Assembly (NCBI GenBank): GCA_027622275.1
Contig: JAQBZB010000080.1
Span: forward strand, 1 to 32,018
Direction: 5' to 3'
Length of the DNA stretch: 32,018 nucleotides
Origin: Planctomycetota bacterium
GTDB lineage: Bacteria > Planctomycetota > Planctomycetia > Pirellulales > Pirellulaceae
Below the pieces are notes generated by a model. It searched no databases, had not been told where the DNA came from, and worked only from the letters and a program-made list of their open reading frames with translations. Of this stretch, positions 1-8,320 are shown in pieces. A program made the position numbers and the translations under genes. How positions within the stretch are numbered: the first letter of the stretch is position 1; each line of letters starts with the position of its first letter.

Positions 1-646
1 TGTCCAGCAGCGTCGCCGCGCGGTCACAGTAGATGCCGGTCTCGCCTCCCATCCCGTCCCGCCAGTCGGGATCGTTTCCCAGATAGTACAGACAGGCGAT
101 GGCCCGCGCCGTTTTGATCGCGTCGGGCTGGCGGTCGCGGGAATCGTCGGAGTAGTGGGATGGCGACCCAGGATAGGTGAAGCGAAAGGGCCCCACGTTG
201 GGCGGCTCGCGGGGATACGACACCACCGCAAAATCGGTATGCGGCCAGCCGGCTTTCGATGGCGGCTGGTGCCGGTGCATGCCGATCATCATGTTCTCGT
301 CGACTTGCAAATCGAACAGCCCCGCCAGGAACGTCCGCAGTTCCGGCGACGCAAAAACTCCCAGCGGCGAGTTTCGCAAGTCCCACAGCGTCGGCGTGTA
401 ATTGATCGCGTCGTAAATCAGTTCGCCAACCTCGCCCACTTTCCCAATCGAATTGCCCCCGGCAATCACTTTCTCGAACACCAACTCCAACGCCGTCGCA
501 ATGTGCTCATGAAACACGTCCCGAATGACCACGTAGTCATACGGAAAACTGTTCACATGGAATTCCGCTGCGGGATTCAAGAAGCTGCTACCCAAGCACG
601 GCTGGGAAGCCTGCCCTGCGTTGTAGTCAAGTTGAAGTTGAGACAT
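1..646 (-). CDS. 2OG-Fe(II) oxygenase-like protein, 3' end beyond the window
   Basis: The minus-strand frame opens with ATG at 646 and stays open to the left edge, giving 215 residues of a truncated protein. The text HTDFAVVSYP at about residues 136-145 carries an H-x-D pair, and CLYYLGN followed by GGETGIY lies about 50 residues later. That order is typical of prolyl-4-hydroxylase-like 2-oxoglutarate/Fe(II) dioxygenases, where H-x-D binds iron. The second iron-binding His would lie off the window. There is no signal peptide, so a cytoplasmic hydroxylase is expected; the substrate is unknown. The gene starts 7 bases after the stop of the SHD1 gene upstream, so the two are probably cotranscribed. 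The reading frame is firm. The family rests on motifs alone and is moderately secure. Confidence 0.65.
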   Translation of the reverse strand, partial: MSQLQLDYNAGQASQPCLGSSFLNPAAEFHVNSFPYDYVVIRDVFHEHIATALELVFEKVIAGGNSIGKVGEVGELIYDAINYTPTLWDLRNSPLGVFASPELRTFLAGLFDLQVDENMMIGMHRHQPPSKAGWPHTDFAVVSYPREPPNVGPFRFTYPGSPSHYSDDSRDRQPDAIKTARAIACLYYLGNDPDWRDGMGGETGIYCDRAATLLD

Positions 647-653
647 GAAAGGG

Positions 654-1439
654 TTACTCTCGTTGCTTGAGGAAATCACGGTCCTCGGCGCTCAATCGGG
701 CCAGGGGCACGACGACTTCACTGCCGTCCTCTTTGCGAAGCGTGACTTTGCCGTCCGCGACCACCACCAGCGTGCCGCGGACTTGAAAGTTGCCCGTGTT
801 GTCCGTCCATTTCCGCACCTCGGTTGCGGCGGTTGGTGTCTGGGTTGCTTCCGTCAGCTTGAGGGTGACCCGGTTACCCCTCCCCTGCTTTATGCGTTGG
901 ACGATGAGCCCCATCGCATCGTAAGACGAGATCTGCAGAATCATGCCCGACTTCTGGTATTTCTTGTCCACCTTGCGGCTGCTGGCCGGCCCCAGGAACT
1001 TTTCGACAAACGCCGAGGGCCTTTCAGCATCGGCCTCCTTGAATAGACGCTGGAGGTTCGGAGTCAGCAATTCCGCACAGTGGTCGGTCAAGGCGATCAC
1101 CGGCGACTGAGGCCCTGACTCCCAATTCAAACTGAACAGCGTATTCTGAAACGTATGTTCGCCCGGCCCTTTCTTGAAGACGAGGATGAACGGATTCTGT
1201 GGATCCTTTTCCGCGACCAGGCTGTCGTGATTTTGCAGTACCTGCCAGGCTTCCTCCTGGGTCATGCCCAGTCGCAGCCCGTAGATCGTCAAGCGATCCG
1301 ACGTCGTGCCGATCAGCGTTTCGGGGTTGTCTGTAGTGAGTTCGATCGTCTTTTTTTCGTCGCCTGCTCCGATTTCGGCGTGGACCACGGTCCAAGGTGT
1401 CAGAGCCGCGAAGAACACAAAGCAATAAAATGGTTTCAT
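654..1439 (-). CDS. Exported SHD1-domain protein
   Basis: A 261-residue protein. I chose ATG at 1439 because the longer frame begins with TTG at 1448, and because an AAGG lies 9 bases before the ATG. Residues 1-22 (MKPFYCFVFFAALTP...VVHA) form a signal peptide with cleavage expected after VHA. The middle (about 30-190) is an unrecognised alpha/beta region. The last 55 residues, from RKWTDNTGNFQVRG to AEDRDFLKQ, match the SLA1 homology domain 1 (SHD1) pattern. That small beta domain is common at the ends of exported planctomycete proteins. The function is unknown; a periplasmic location is inferred. It lies 7 bases upstream of the oxygenase gene in a probable operon. Confidence 0.75.
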   Translation of the reverse strand: MKPFYCFVFFAALTPWTVVHAEIGAGDEKKTIELTTDNPETLIGTTSDRLTIYGLRLGMTQEEAWQVLQNHDSLVAEKDPQNPFILVFKKGPGEHTFQNTLFSLNWESGPQSPVIALTDHCAELLTPNLQRLFKEADAERPSAFVEKFLGPASSRKVDKKYQKSGMILQISSYDAMGLIVQRIKQGRGNRVTLKLTEATQTPTAATEVRKWTDNTGNFQVRGTLVVVADGKVTLRKEDGSEVVVPLARLSAEDRDFLKQRE

Positions 1440-1502
1440 GAGGATCAACCTTAAGCAGGATGAAGTGGGTCGTTGTTTTCCCAGCCCGCCTTCGCCGGCT
1501 GT

Positions 1503-1508
1503 GGATTA
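1503..1508 (-). promoter_or_regulatory. Possible -10 box for the SHD1/oxygenase operon
   Basis: The minus strand reads TATAAT at 1508-1503, 63 bases before the ATG at 1439. No convincing -35 lies 16-18 bases upstream and there is no TG extension, so this is only a candidate promoter. Confidence 0.3.
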
Positions 1509-1534
1509 TACTTCGCGCGGTGGCGAGTGAGGCA

Positions 1535-1653
1535 TTTGGACTGCGGCGACTTGTCACCGCTTTCTTTCGCGGCGGAGCCGCTTTCCGTGCGTGATGCCGA
1601 AAGAAAGTGGCTTCGCCACAGACCACAGCGGCGACAAGTCACCGCAGTCCAAA
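1535..1653. repeat. REP-like palindromic element, copy A
   Basis: Its 26-base ends are inverted copies with two mismatches: TTTGGACTGCGGCGACTTGT... on the left, and its complement ending CGCAGTCCAAA on the right. The interior has TTTCTTTCG facing CGAAAGAAA, plus two small hairpins (GCGGCGGAGCCGC and GTGGCTTCGCCAC). The element begins 4 bases after the stop codon of the transposase remnant at 1658-1900. A related element lies at 23413-23562. It looks like a non-autonomous REP/MITE-type repeat mobilised by RAYT transposases; mobilisation is inferred. Confidence 0.75.
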
Positions 1654-1657
1654 TGTG

Positions 1658-1900
1658 TCATTGCTTCCCGCGTTGAGTAGATGTGGCTTTCTTCGACCAC
1701 CCCCGTCGATGCAGTGTGGATTCGAGGCCGAGTTCGTGGGCGGTTGCTTGGGGACAAGAGTCGCTTCCGCAGGGCTCCTCGAGGATCTCTTCGAAGGCTT
1801 CGTAGTCGCGATCCTTGGTGCATCGCGGCATCCGCCCCGCGCCACGACCGAGTAGGTGAAACACCATCCCTCCGGGAGTGACGCGAGCAGTTCTGAGCAT
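1658..1900 (-). pseudogene. REP-associated tyrosine transposase (RAYT), internally deleted
   Basis: An 80-residue frame with an ATG at 1900. Residues 1-43, including VTPGGMVFHLLGRG and DRDYEAFEEILEE, follow the N-terminus of planctomycete RAYT transposases (IS200-like Y1 family), whose usual form is 'ARxAPGGMVxHVxNRGxxR...D..YxAFxxxLxE'. From about residue 52, ATAHELGLESTLHRRGWSKK matches the C-terminal tail of the same proteins. The roughly 150 residues that normally lie between, carrying the HxH metal site and catalytic Tyr, are missing. This is therefore a collapsed, inactive copy joined in frame. It sits against a REP-like palindrome, as RAYT genes normally do. Assignment is from remembered family sequence, not a search. 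Confidence 0.65.
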
Positions 1901-1915
1901 GCAGCAAGATTTTCA

Positions 1916-2881
1916 TCAACATCGCCTCTCGTCCATAATTAGACCTGTCCCGTTTTCATCCGTCAGCCTTTCAATCGGGGCCGCCTGGCGACGGGCTGGA
2001 ACCGGTGACTTTGCACCCGGAGCACCACCTTCTCGTTTAGCCGGCTGTGCCTGATTCCCTGGCAGCCCACGTACAACAGGGTAGATTCTGCAGTTGGGCA
2101 ACGCCTGTTGGAGTTTCGTGATTTGTTCTTCGCTGACCTGCGTCCCCCAAAGGTCCAGCTGTTTAAGGCTCTTCAGATTCGCCAGAGGAACTAAGTCGCT
2201 GACCGACATGTCGCCGAGCGAAAGTTCCTGAAGGTTCGTCAAATTCGCTAGAGGAGCCAGATCGTCGGCCTGCATTTGCCTGAGGCCCAGCTCACGAAGG
2301 TTCTTCAGATTCGCTAGCGGCGTCAGATCGCGAATCGACGAGCCGTGGAGGTTAAGTACTTGAAGGCTCTTTAGATTCGCCAGCGGCGTCAGGTCACGAA
2401 TCGACGAGCCCTGGAGGTAAAGTTCTCGAAGGCTCTTTAGATTCGCCAGCGGCGTCAGGTCGCCGTCCGACGTGCCTGAGAACAAAAGCGTGTGAAGGCT
2501 CTTTAGATTCGCCAGCGGCTTTAGGTCGTGAACCTCCGTTTGGCTGAGGAAAAGTACTTGAAGGCTCCTTAGATTTGCGAGTGGCGTCAGGTCGCAGACG
2601 GGATTGTCATTGATGTAAACATGCACCACTTGATGGTAATAGTCCCGCAACCACTCAGGCCCCGTCGCCTTGGCACTTGGCACCTCGACTCCATGTTCGT
2701 TGACTTCGTAGTCGTAACGCACCGTGCCCCCCATTTTCAACACCCAAGCCACCGCCTGCCGTTGTTGGTTGACTCGATTCGCCTCCCCGCCGAACCACAC
2801 ACAGCCGAGCAACAGCATCACGAGGAACGTGTACAAACTGAATTGCCGATAACGGCGGCGACGTCTCTTTGTATCGCTCAT
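1916..2881 (-). CDS. Membrane-anchored leucine-rich repeat protein
   Basis: A 321-residue protein. The frame extends upstream to 2998, but ATG at 2881 gives a natural N-terminus: MSDTKRRRRRYRQFSLYTF, a basic stretch followed by one membrane segment (about residues 17-32). The rest would face the periplasm. Residues 90-280 carry about eight repeats of 22 residues built on DLTPLANLKSLxxLxLxG, a regular leucine-rich repeat solenoid expected to bind a protein or other ligand. The tail (about 285-321) is Pro/Ala-rich and low in complexity. The middle repeats are nearly identical as DNA, which suggests recent expansion. The gene lies downstream of the giant hydrolase on the same strand. Ligand unknown. 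Confidence 0.8.
   Translation of the reverse strand: MSDTKRRRRRYRQFSLYTFLVMLLLGCVWFGGEANRVNQQRQAVAWVLKMGGTVRYDYEVNEHGVEVPSAKATGPEWLRDYYHQVVHVYINDNPVCDLTPLANLRSLQVLFLSQTEVHDLKPLANLKSLHTLLFSGTSDGDLTPLANLKSLRELYLQGSSIRDLTPLANLKSLQVLNLHGSSIRDLTPLANLKNLRELGLRQMQADDLAPLANLTNLQELSLGDMSVSDLVPLANLKSLKQLDLWGTQVSEEQITKLQQALPNCRIYPVVRGLPGNQAQPAKREGGAPGAKSPVPARRQAAPIERLTDENGTGLIMDERRC
2299..2585. repeat. 66-base tandem repeats inside the LRR gene
   Basis: The string GGCTCTTTAGATTCGCCAGC recurs at 2365, 2431 and 2497, with close variants at about 2299 and 2563. The spacing is exactly 66 bases, or 22 codons, matching one leucine-rich repeat. Near-identity at third codon positions points to recent duplication or gene conversion. 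Confidence 0.85.
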
Positions 2882-2894
2882 GACATGTATTATC

Positions 2895-3083
2895 TCAACG
2901 TGCCGTTCGCATGTCACTTCCTGCCAGTCGTTCCTGAACGTCCGGGTGATCGGTCGAGGGAGGCTTTGCCTCGGCTTGCGCAACGCCGTCTCCCTCAATC
3001 GGCTGCGCCTGATTCATCGGCGGGGCAGCACGATCACCTTCATCGACGGTCCATCCGGCTACGCTTTGCGCTAACGCGATCAT
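2895..3083 (-). CDS. Possible small ORF coupled to the giant hydrolase
   Basis: A 62-residue frame whose ATG (3083-3081) overlaps the TGA of the giant hydrolase gene (3082-3080) in an ATGA arrangement typical of coupled translation. It has no recognised domain. Its text [20 protein letters not shown] resembles the low-complexity tail of the neighbouring LRR protein (GNQAQPAKREGGAPGAKSP), so it may be a stray copy or remnant of such a tail. It ends 13 bases before the LRR gene's ATG. It could equally be a chance frame. Confidence 0.3.
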   Translation of the reverse strand: MIALAQSVAGWTVDEGDRAAPPMNQAQPIEGDGVAQAEAKPPSTDHPDVQERLAGSDMRTAR

Positions 3084-6000
3084 GGGAACGGGGGCGGGGG
3101 ATAGTTAATGCCTATATCAAGGATACCATTGTCGAACGCGTTCCAACCAGTTGCGTCATCGTGCAGCATTCCGTACAGGACCGAATCCATTAAGTGCGAG
3201 GCCACGAGCTCGTCGAGGGCACGGGTGGCAACAATAGGAGCAGCCGCCAAAAACACATTTAGCCAATCAGCGAATGTATTCACGCTTTGGAGCTGACTAG
3301 AGGCAAGATCTACCGCTACGCGTTGTGCGAACGTCAGGTTACGCAGCCCTTCTATATGGACAAACCCATTATGGGTCGCTGATGAATCCGCGATGATCGG
3401 AGCGGCGGCCTGTGCCCAGGTGAGTAAATCCGGCGCGTCCGTGGTTCCGTTCGGCCGGTGGGCGAGAGCCCCTGGTTTCTTTAAGGAAGCTCCAGAATAA
3501 CCCGGATGGACAAAGTAAGAGGTAATCGCCTTCTGGGTCTGGGGAGCGGTTCCGTCGAATCGCGCGAGGGCACCTGAATTTTTGACAATGTCCAGGCACC
3601 CATGGATGACTCGATGTATTCCAGATCCGGCATTGGTGATGTTGATTGGCGCGCCTCCGGGTGTCAACGACAACTGGAACTCGTCTCCCGCCACGTGGAC
3701 CACATAGTACGTCGTATTGATTGACAAGGGATCCGGAAGTGTGCCAAGCGTCGTCACTGTAACTGCCTGACCAACGCTCAAGCCGTGATCGGTCGCCGTC
3801 AAGATGTCGGTCATAAAGTCGGCCGTGAACACCGGCGGCTGTGGATTCGGCTTGCACAATGATTCCCGACGAAGGCCGGCGGCATTGAACGTAAGAGCGC
3901 GAATGTCGCCGCCATAGGCGGCTCCACTCGCCAAGCCTCCACCCAGAGAATGGCCCGTCGTCGTCAGGTCATCGCCCAACGCCGCATCGGTGTAATAGCC
4001 GAGTTCGATTGCATTCTTGTACTGTGGTTCCGCAGGCGAAAAAGCCTGATAAATGTTTGTTAGCAGATCCTCCAAGCTATTAAACGCTGTTCCCCCGAAG
4101 GCGAGTATGTGCGTGCCATTTACATACTCTCGATACAAGGAAGCATTAAGTCCACCGGTGGTAAAGGAAGAACATCCGGCACTACTGTAAAACAATCTAC
4201 AAATCACTTCCTTGTGCTTGATGGGATCTAGCGGGCTGTTGTCAAGTAGTTTTTGCACATCCGCCTTACTTTGACGTTGCAGTGTAAAGTTCGGCTCCTG
4301 GGTAGGTCCGTAAGCGGCGTCTGAAGCGAGTGCATTTCGCAATGCGTGACTGCCGTGCAGAGTCGGATAGAACGAATTTGGCTCGACCACCATGTACTTG
4401 ACCTCGTCGGAGAGTTCGCCTCCGACAAGCTTGGGTACGGAGGTTTTGTCGATAAAAGGTGATGCTTTTTTAACTTTAACATCGAGCGGGGTCGACACTT
4501 TGAAGCGATCGTTGGGCTTTCCCTTAGCTCCGGGAAAGTTAGTGTAGGGAGTTTTACCACCCACTTCGACCAACTTGTCATGATCTGGCTCTAGGGCGAT
4601 CGCATCCATCCACAATGTGATCCCCCCACTCCCAGGATCGTACTGCAGCTCCTTCAATGTGTACCTTCGTAGATCCTCCCATGAATGCATTACGCGGTGT
4701 TCGACTGCGGGGCGGCTGCCTTCGCCGTCCCAAGGCACATTCCATAGTTCTACATATCCCGATTGATTGCCGCCTGTTCTCGTGAGTCTCACTTCGATGG
4801 TGGGATCGTCCACATCGAACCCTGGCGGCAACCGCAGTCGCATGGGCGTGAAATGCACATTTTTCTCGAGCATCTTGCCAATCGCATATTCGTGATCCTC
4901 CAACTCCTCTTCCCAGGGACTGTTGTCCGGAAAGCCGAAATCGGTGGGATGGCTATCATCAGTGTAGACGCCCATATGGCTATTGTCGCTATCGACGTCC
5001 AGATCCAGCTTCCAGACACGAGTCACCACCGCGCCGCCGTAGATCGGGGTCTTCCCACCCGCGACTGGCATGCCCATCCAACCATCCGGGAACCACGCTA
5101 GAGTGATCGTGGTCTGGCCGATGTTTACGCCTTCAACCCAAACCGTGCTCTGGCCTTCGTACTCGATCGTCGGCGGGTCGTCGGGTCCGCCTCCGCCAGA
5201 AGGCGTCGGCGTCGGAGTTGGGCTTGGAGTCGGAGTGGGACTCGGTGTAGGACTCGGAGTCGGTGTCGGCGACGGGCTCGGCGTCGGAGTTGGTGTCATG
5301 CCGCCCGGAACGTAGAGATTGTCCTTTTTCTGCGAATCCCAAAGCTTGATGTTCGAGCCGAAATTCAATTCAAAGTATCCCTCTTTCTTGTCCATCCCGC
5401 TGGTGACCAGGTCGCTGAGGTCCAAAGGGCGAATGTCCAAGTCGGTGTATCCCCGCTCGTCGCGGTCATCCACTTCATTCCCATTGTCGTCGTTGTAGTT
5501 CACCATCACGTCATGTTTCTTGATCTTGTACTCCGCCTCTCCCGTATCGTCGTCTTTCAGCGTAATGGTGATCGGGTAGATCTGTGCAAAGTCAGTTCCG
5601 AAGACCCGCTCAGCCCTGATCGTCTCGGACCCAGACGGACATGGATTTAGTACTTCTTCGCAATTATCTTGACCGGTTGTTTTCTCCGGGATGTCGGCCC
5701 ACTTGACCTCGATCGTATGGTTGTCGCGCTGGCCCGGGTCATCGTAACTGGAAACTGTGATCACACCCATCGAATCCCCATTTGACTTTTCTTCGAACGT
5801 CAAACTCGGGTGATCGGTGAGCCTTGGAGCGACGTTGTTGATCTTAACTTTTTTCGTTTGGGGGGGGAGACCGGCGAACTCGACCTTAAAATCGATATTG
5901 TCGAAGGCACTGCCATTCCCTAGCCACTCGCCATCGTCTTCCAAAGTGTACGACCGCGAAAACATTTGGTCCGGCATGACGCCTTCTATCACCTCGGTTT

Positions 6001-8320
6001 CGCCCGGATCATCGGTGTCGTTGTCTTGATTCAGGTTTACGGTGATGGTGACGGCCTGGGACGGATCGAACGCCCCCATCGAATTCGTGGGGCCACAAAC
6101 CGAGAAGGAGAGGAAGACTTCAACACCCTCGTCCACTTCGGCTACATCAGTAGTGCCGCCCACCTCAGCGGTAACTTTAAAGTCCTGGATTTCGTAGGCC
6201 GTTGAACAGGAAGTTGGCGTCGGACTTGGCGATGGTGAAGGACTCGGGCTCGGCGTTGGGGACGGTGAAGGACTTGGTGAAGGAGTTGGACTCGGGCTGG
6301 GGGTGGGTGATGGACTTGGTGAGGGCGTCGGACTAGGTGATGGGCTTGGCGTTGGCGACGGACTTGGCGACGGACTTGGACTGGGAGTTGGCGAAGGAGA
6401 CGGAGTTGGTGAAGGACTTGGGCTCGGCGACGGTGATGGCGATGGTGATGGGCTCGGAGTCGGTGTCGGGCTGGGCGATGGTGATGGGCTCGGGCTTGGT
6501 GAAGGCGAAGGACTGGGCGAAGGACTGGGCGACGGCGATGGGCTAGGTGATGGACTCGGCGTCGGCGACGGCGATGGGCTAGGCGATGGTGAAGGACTCG
6601 GCGACGGCGATGGCGATGGGCTAGGCGATGGCGAAGGGCTAGGCGATGGCGAAGGACTTGGACTCGGTGACGGCGATGGGGTCGGCGATGGTGACGGTGA
6701 TGGCGACGGGCTGGGGCTCGGCGATGGCGACGGACTTGGACTCGGGGATGGGCTAGGACTCGGCGATGGTGACGGTGATGGCGACGGACTGGGCGACGGC
6801 GAAGGGCTCGGCGATGGTGAAGGGCTGGGTGATGGTGAAGGGCTGGGTGATGGTGTCGGTGACGGACTTGGACTCGGGCTCGGCGTGGGTGACGGACTGG
6901 GTGACGGCGTCGGGCTCGGTGATGGACTCGGCGAAGGTGAAGGACTGGGCGACGGTGATGGCGACGGACTGGGACTCGGACTCGGACTGGGCGATGGTGA
7001 CGGACTTGGTGAAGGACTGGGACTCGGCGACGGGCTGGGCGATGGCGTCGGCGAGGGACTCGGCGAAGGTGAAGGCGAAGGTGACGGAGTGGGACTGGGC
7101 GACGGCGTGGGGCTGGGTGACGGGCTCGGGCAGTTCACGGCTTGCCACATGGCGATCAGGTTGTTGAGGTAGTCAATGGTTGCTGGCGATGCGCCCGTGG
7201 CGATCGCGAAGGCCAATTGCCCGTTCAGTTGAGCGATGTTCCAGGCTTTCATATCCTCGCAGTATTGTGCAATCATTTCTTCCGGCGTGCCGGGATCGAC
7301 GATGATGCCGTTGGCCAGGCCGTCGGCGTCGCCGCGGCCGCCGTCTTGCAAGAACAAGTGGATGCTGGCCCCCACGACGATCGCGCCGGTCGTGCCGTCG
7401 AATGGGAACGGCACAAGAACGCCGGTGACCGGGTCCTCTTTCAAATAGCCCGTCGGCTGGCTGCCGTCCGGCATGATCACCACCACCTCGGCGACACCGC
7501 CCGGTTTTACATCGTGTACTTCAAAGTCGATCAGTCCGTATTTCGGTTGCCCACGCTGGGCCGGAGCCTGCTCGGGGCGGACATCGAGACTGCGCACGCG
7601 GACGAGCTTATGCTCGCCGGCGTCCAGCGTGATGGAGTTACCCGTACGGCGATCGCGAAAGCTTCCCACGCCCGCCTGATCCTTGTCCCGTGTGCCATCC
7701 CGATTGCCGTCCCCTTGGTTGGGCGCGGAATCTTCCTCGTCGCCGTCGATGCCGTCGACATCGGCGTCGCGCTCGCGCTGCGTCGCGCGAGCGTCGGCCC
7801 GCAGCAACTCGCGATGGTCGCTCGGGGCGGAGTTCTGCGAGTCGGAATTCCCCGCGCTGAAGTTTGCCGCGCTGGCGGCGGTCAGATGTTGCGCGATGAC
7901 GACGGCATCGGCGGTCGTGACCGCGCCATCGCCGTTGAGGTCCAGCGTCACGAGTTGCGCGTGCGACAACTGGCCGCCGCGTGTACTGTCGTTGGCGACG
8001 TTGACGACGATTAAGACGTCTATCGGAGAGAATACGCCGTCGGCGTTGATGTCATACGAGGAGATTTGGGATTTGGAATTCTGGATTTCAGATCTGAAAG
8101 CCGGACTTCCGAATTCCGCAATCGCAATTCCGACTTGCTCCGTGTTGGCCAGGAGTCCAACCTCCGGGAGGAGTTCGGCGGCGAGGACGACGCGCGCGTC
8201 GAGGTGTTCGAGATGCAGACGCCGCGTGCGCGTCTTCGCTGGCTTACGCCGCTTACGCCCCCCCCCCAGAATCCACAATCTAAAAGATTCCCACGTCCAA
8301 AACTCGATCGGCTTATGCAT
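3080..8320 (-). CDS. Giant surface protein: LEPR-like motif, dockerin-like repeats, Ser/Pro tract, C-terminal lipase-like domain
   Basis: A 1746-residue protein. ATG at 8320 is preferred over 8392 because GAGGGG lies 9 bases before it and a LEPR-like N-terminus ([13 protein letters not shown], residues 35-47) follows. Residues 88-148 hold two EF-hand loops ([25 protein letters not shown]) as in type I dockerins. Residues 240-375 resemble a 'choice-of-anchor' domain. Residues 396-702 are an almost pure Ser-Pro/Thr-Pro tract. Residues 705-1000 look like Calx-beta/Ig-type beta domains. A second Thr/Ser-Pro linker covers 1007-1039. The C-terminus resembles a class 3 lipase, with LAFGGT and the nucleophile elbow GHSLGGG (Ser about 1458). 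A likely His lies near 1652. A 75-residue beta domain (about 1497-1573) interrupts this fold. The protein is expected to be exported and to hydrolyse an ester; the substrate is unknown. Confidence 0.8.
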   Translation of the reverse strand: MHKPIEFWTWESFRLWILGGGRKRRKPAKTRTRRLHLEHLDARVVLAAELLPEVGLLANTEQVGIAIAEFGSPAFRSEIQNSKSQISSYDINADGVFSPIDVLIVVNVANDSTRGGQLSHAQLVTLDLNGDGAVTTADAVVIAQHLTAASAANFSAGNSDSQNSAPSDHRELLRADARATQRERDADVDGIDGDEEDSAPNQGDGNRDGTRDKDQAGVGSFRDRRTGNSITLDAGEHKLVRVRSLDVRPEQAPAQRGQPKYGLIDFEVHDVKPGGVAEVVVIMPDGSQPTGYLKEDPVTGVLVPFPFDGTTGAIVVGASIHLFLQDGGRGDADGLANGIIVDPGTPEEMIAQYCEDMKAWNIAQLNGQLAFAIATGASPATIDYLNNLIAMWQAVNCPSPSPSPTPSPSPTPSPSPSPSPSPSPTPSPSPSPSPSPSPSPSPSPSPSPSPSPSPSPSPSPSPSPSPSPSPTPSPSPSPTPSPSPSPSPTPSPSPSPSPSPSPSPSPSPSPSPSPSPSPSPSPSPSPSPSPSPSPSPSPSPSPSPSPTPSPSPSPSPSPSPSPSPSPSPSPSPSPSPSPSPSPSPSPTPSPSPSPSPSPSPSPSPSPSPSPSPSPSPSPTPTPSPSPSPSPSPSPSPSPTPSPSPTPSPSPSPSPSPTPSPSPSPTPSPSPSPTPSPSPTPSPSPSPSPTPSPSPSPSPSPTPTSCSTAYEIQDFKVTAEVGGTTDVAEVDEGVEVFLSFSVCGPTNSMGAFDPSQAVTITVNLNQDNDTDDPGETEVIEGVMPDQMFSRSYTLEDDGEWLGNGSAFDNIDFKVEFAGLPPQTKKVKINNVAPRLTDHPSLTFEEKSNGDSMGVITVSSYDDPGQRDNHTIEVKWADIPEKTTGQDNCEEVLNPCPSGSETIRAERVFGTDFAQIYPITITLKDDDTGEAEYKIKKHDVMVNYNDDNGNEVDDRDERGYTDLDIRPLDLSDLVTSGMDKKEGYFELNFGSNIKLWDSQKKDNLYVPGGMTPTPTPSPSPTPTPSPTPSPTPTPSPTPTPTPSGGGGPDDPPTIEYEGQSTVWVEGVNIGQTTITLAWFPDGWMGMPVAGGKTPIYGGAVVTRVWKLDLDVDSDNSHMGVYTDDSHPTDFGFPDNSPWEEELEDHEYAIGKMLEKNVHFTPMRLRLPPGFDVDDPTIEVRLTRTGGNQSGYVELWNVPWDGEGSRPAVEHRVMHSWEDLRRYTLKELQYDPGSGGITLWMDAIALEPDHDKLVEVGGKTPYTNFPGAKGKPNDRFKVSTPLDVKVKKASPFIDKTSVPKLVGGELSDEVKYMVVEPNSFYPTLHGSHALRNALASDAAYGPTQEPNFTLQRQSKADVQKLLDNSPLDPIKHKEVICRLFYSSAGCSSFTTGGLNASLYREYVNGTHILAFGGTAFNSLEDLLTNIYQAFSPAEPQYKNAIELGYYTDAALGDDLTTTGHSLGGGLASGAAYGGDIRALTFNAAGLRRESLCKPNPQPPVFTADFMTDILTATDHGLSVGQAVTVTTLGTLPDPLSINTTYYVVHVAGDEFQLSLTPGGAPINITNAGSGIHRVIHGCLDIVKNSGALARFDGTAPQTQKAITSYFVHPGYSGASLKKPGALAHRPNGTTDAPDLLTWAQAAAPIIADSSATHNGFVHIEGLRNLTFAQRVAVDLASSQLQSVNTFADWLNVFLAAAPIVATRALDELVASHLMDSVLYGMLHDDATGWNAFDNGILDIGINYPPPPFP
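5202..5298. repeat. Second Thr/Ser-Pro coding repeat
   Basis: About 32 codons of alternating Pro with Thr or Ser, followed by GGGG (residues about 1007-1043). It acts as a flexible linker between the beta domains and the region leading to the hydrolase domain. Confidence 0.85.
5860..5867. repeat. Run of eight G (C on the coding strand)
   Basis: Eight consecutive G within the giant hydrolase gene, encoding part of GLPPQTK. Together with the ten-base run at 8258-8267 it is a potential slippage site. Confidence 0.7.
6213..7133. repeat. Ser-Pro/Thr-Pro coding repeat tract
   Basis: About 307 codons encode almost unbroken (Ser-Pro)n with scattered Thr. On the plus strand it appears as GGCGATGGCGACGGACTTGG-type text. 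Several synonymous codons are mixed for both Ser and Pro, so the DNA repeats less exactly than the protein. It probably forms a long extended linker, possibly O-glycosylated, between the anchor and the catalytic part. Confidence 0.9.
8258..8267. repeat. Homopolymer of ten bases near the start of the giant gene
   Basis: Ten consecutive C on the plus strand are ten G in the coding strand, covering codons 18-21 (LGGG) of the giant surface protein. Slippage here would shift the frame before any folded domain. Confidence 0.75.

Noticed and set aside
1554-1922. Minus-strand 122-codon frame over the REP/RAYT region
   Set aside because: It runs through the palindromic element in a different register from the RAYT-like frame; Arg-rich with no family resemblance.
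6303-7172. Plus-strand 289-codon Gly-Asp/Gly-Leu frame
   Set aside because: It is the exact complement of the Ser-Pro coding tract of the giant gene and has no start signals or neighbours of its own.
7142-8014. Plus-strand 290-codon frame
   Set aside because: Antisense shadow of the dockerin-like and anchor-like domains of the giant protein, which read well on the minus strand.
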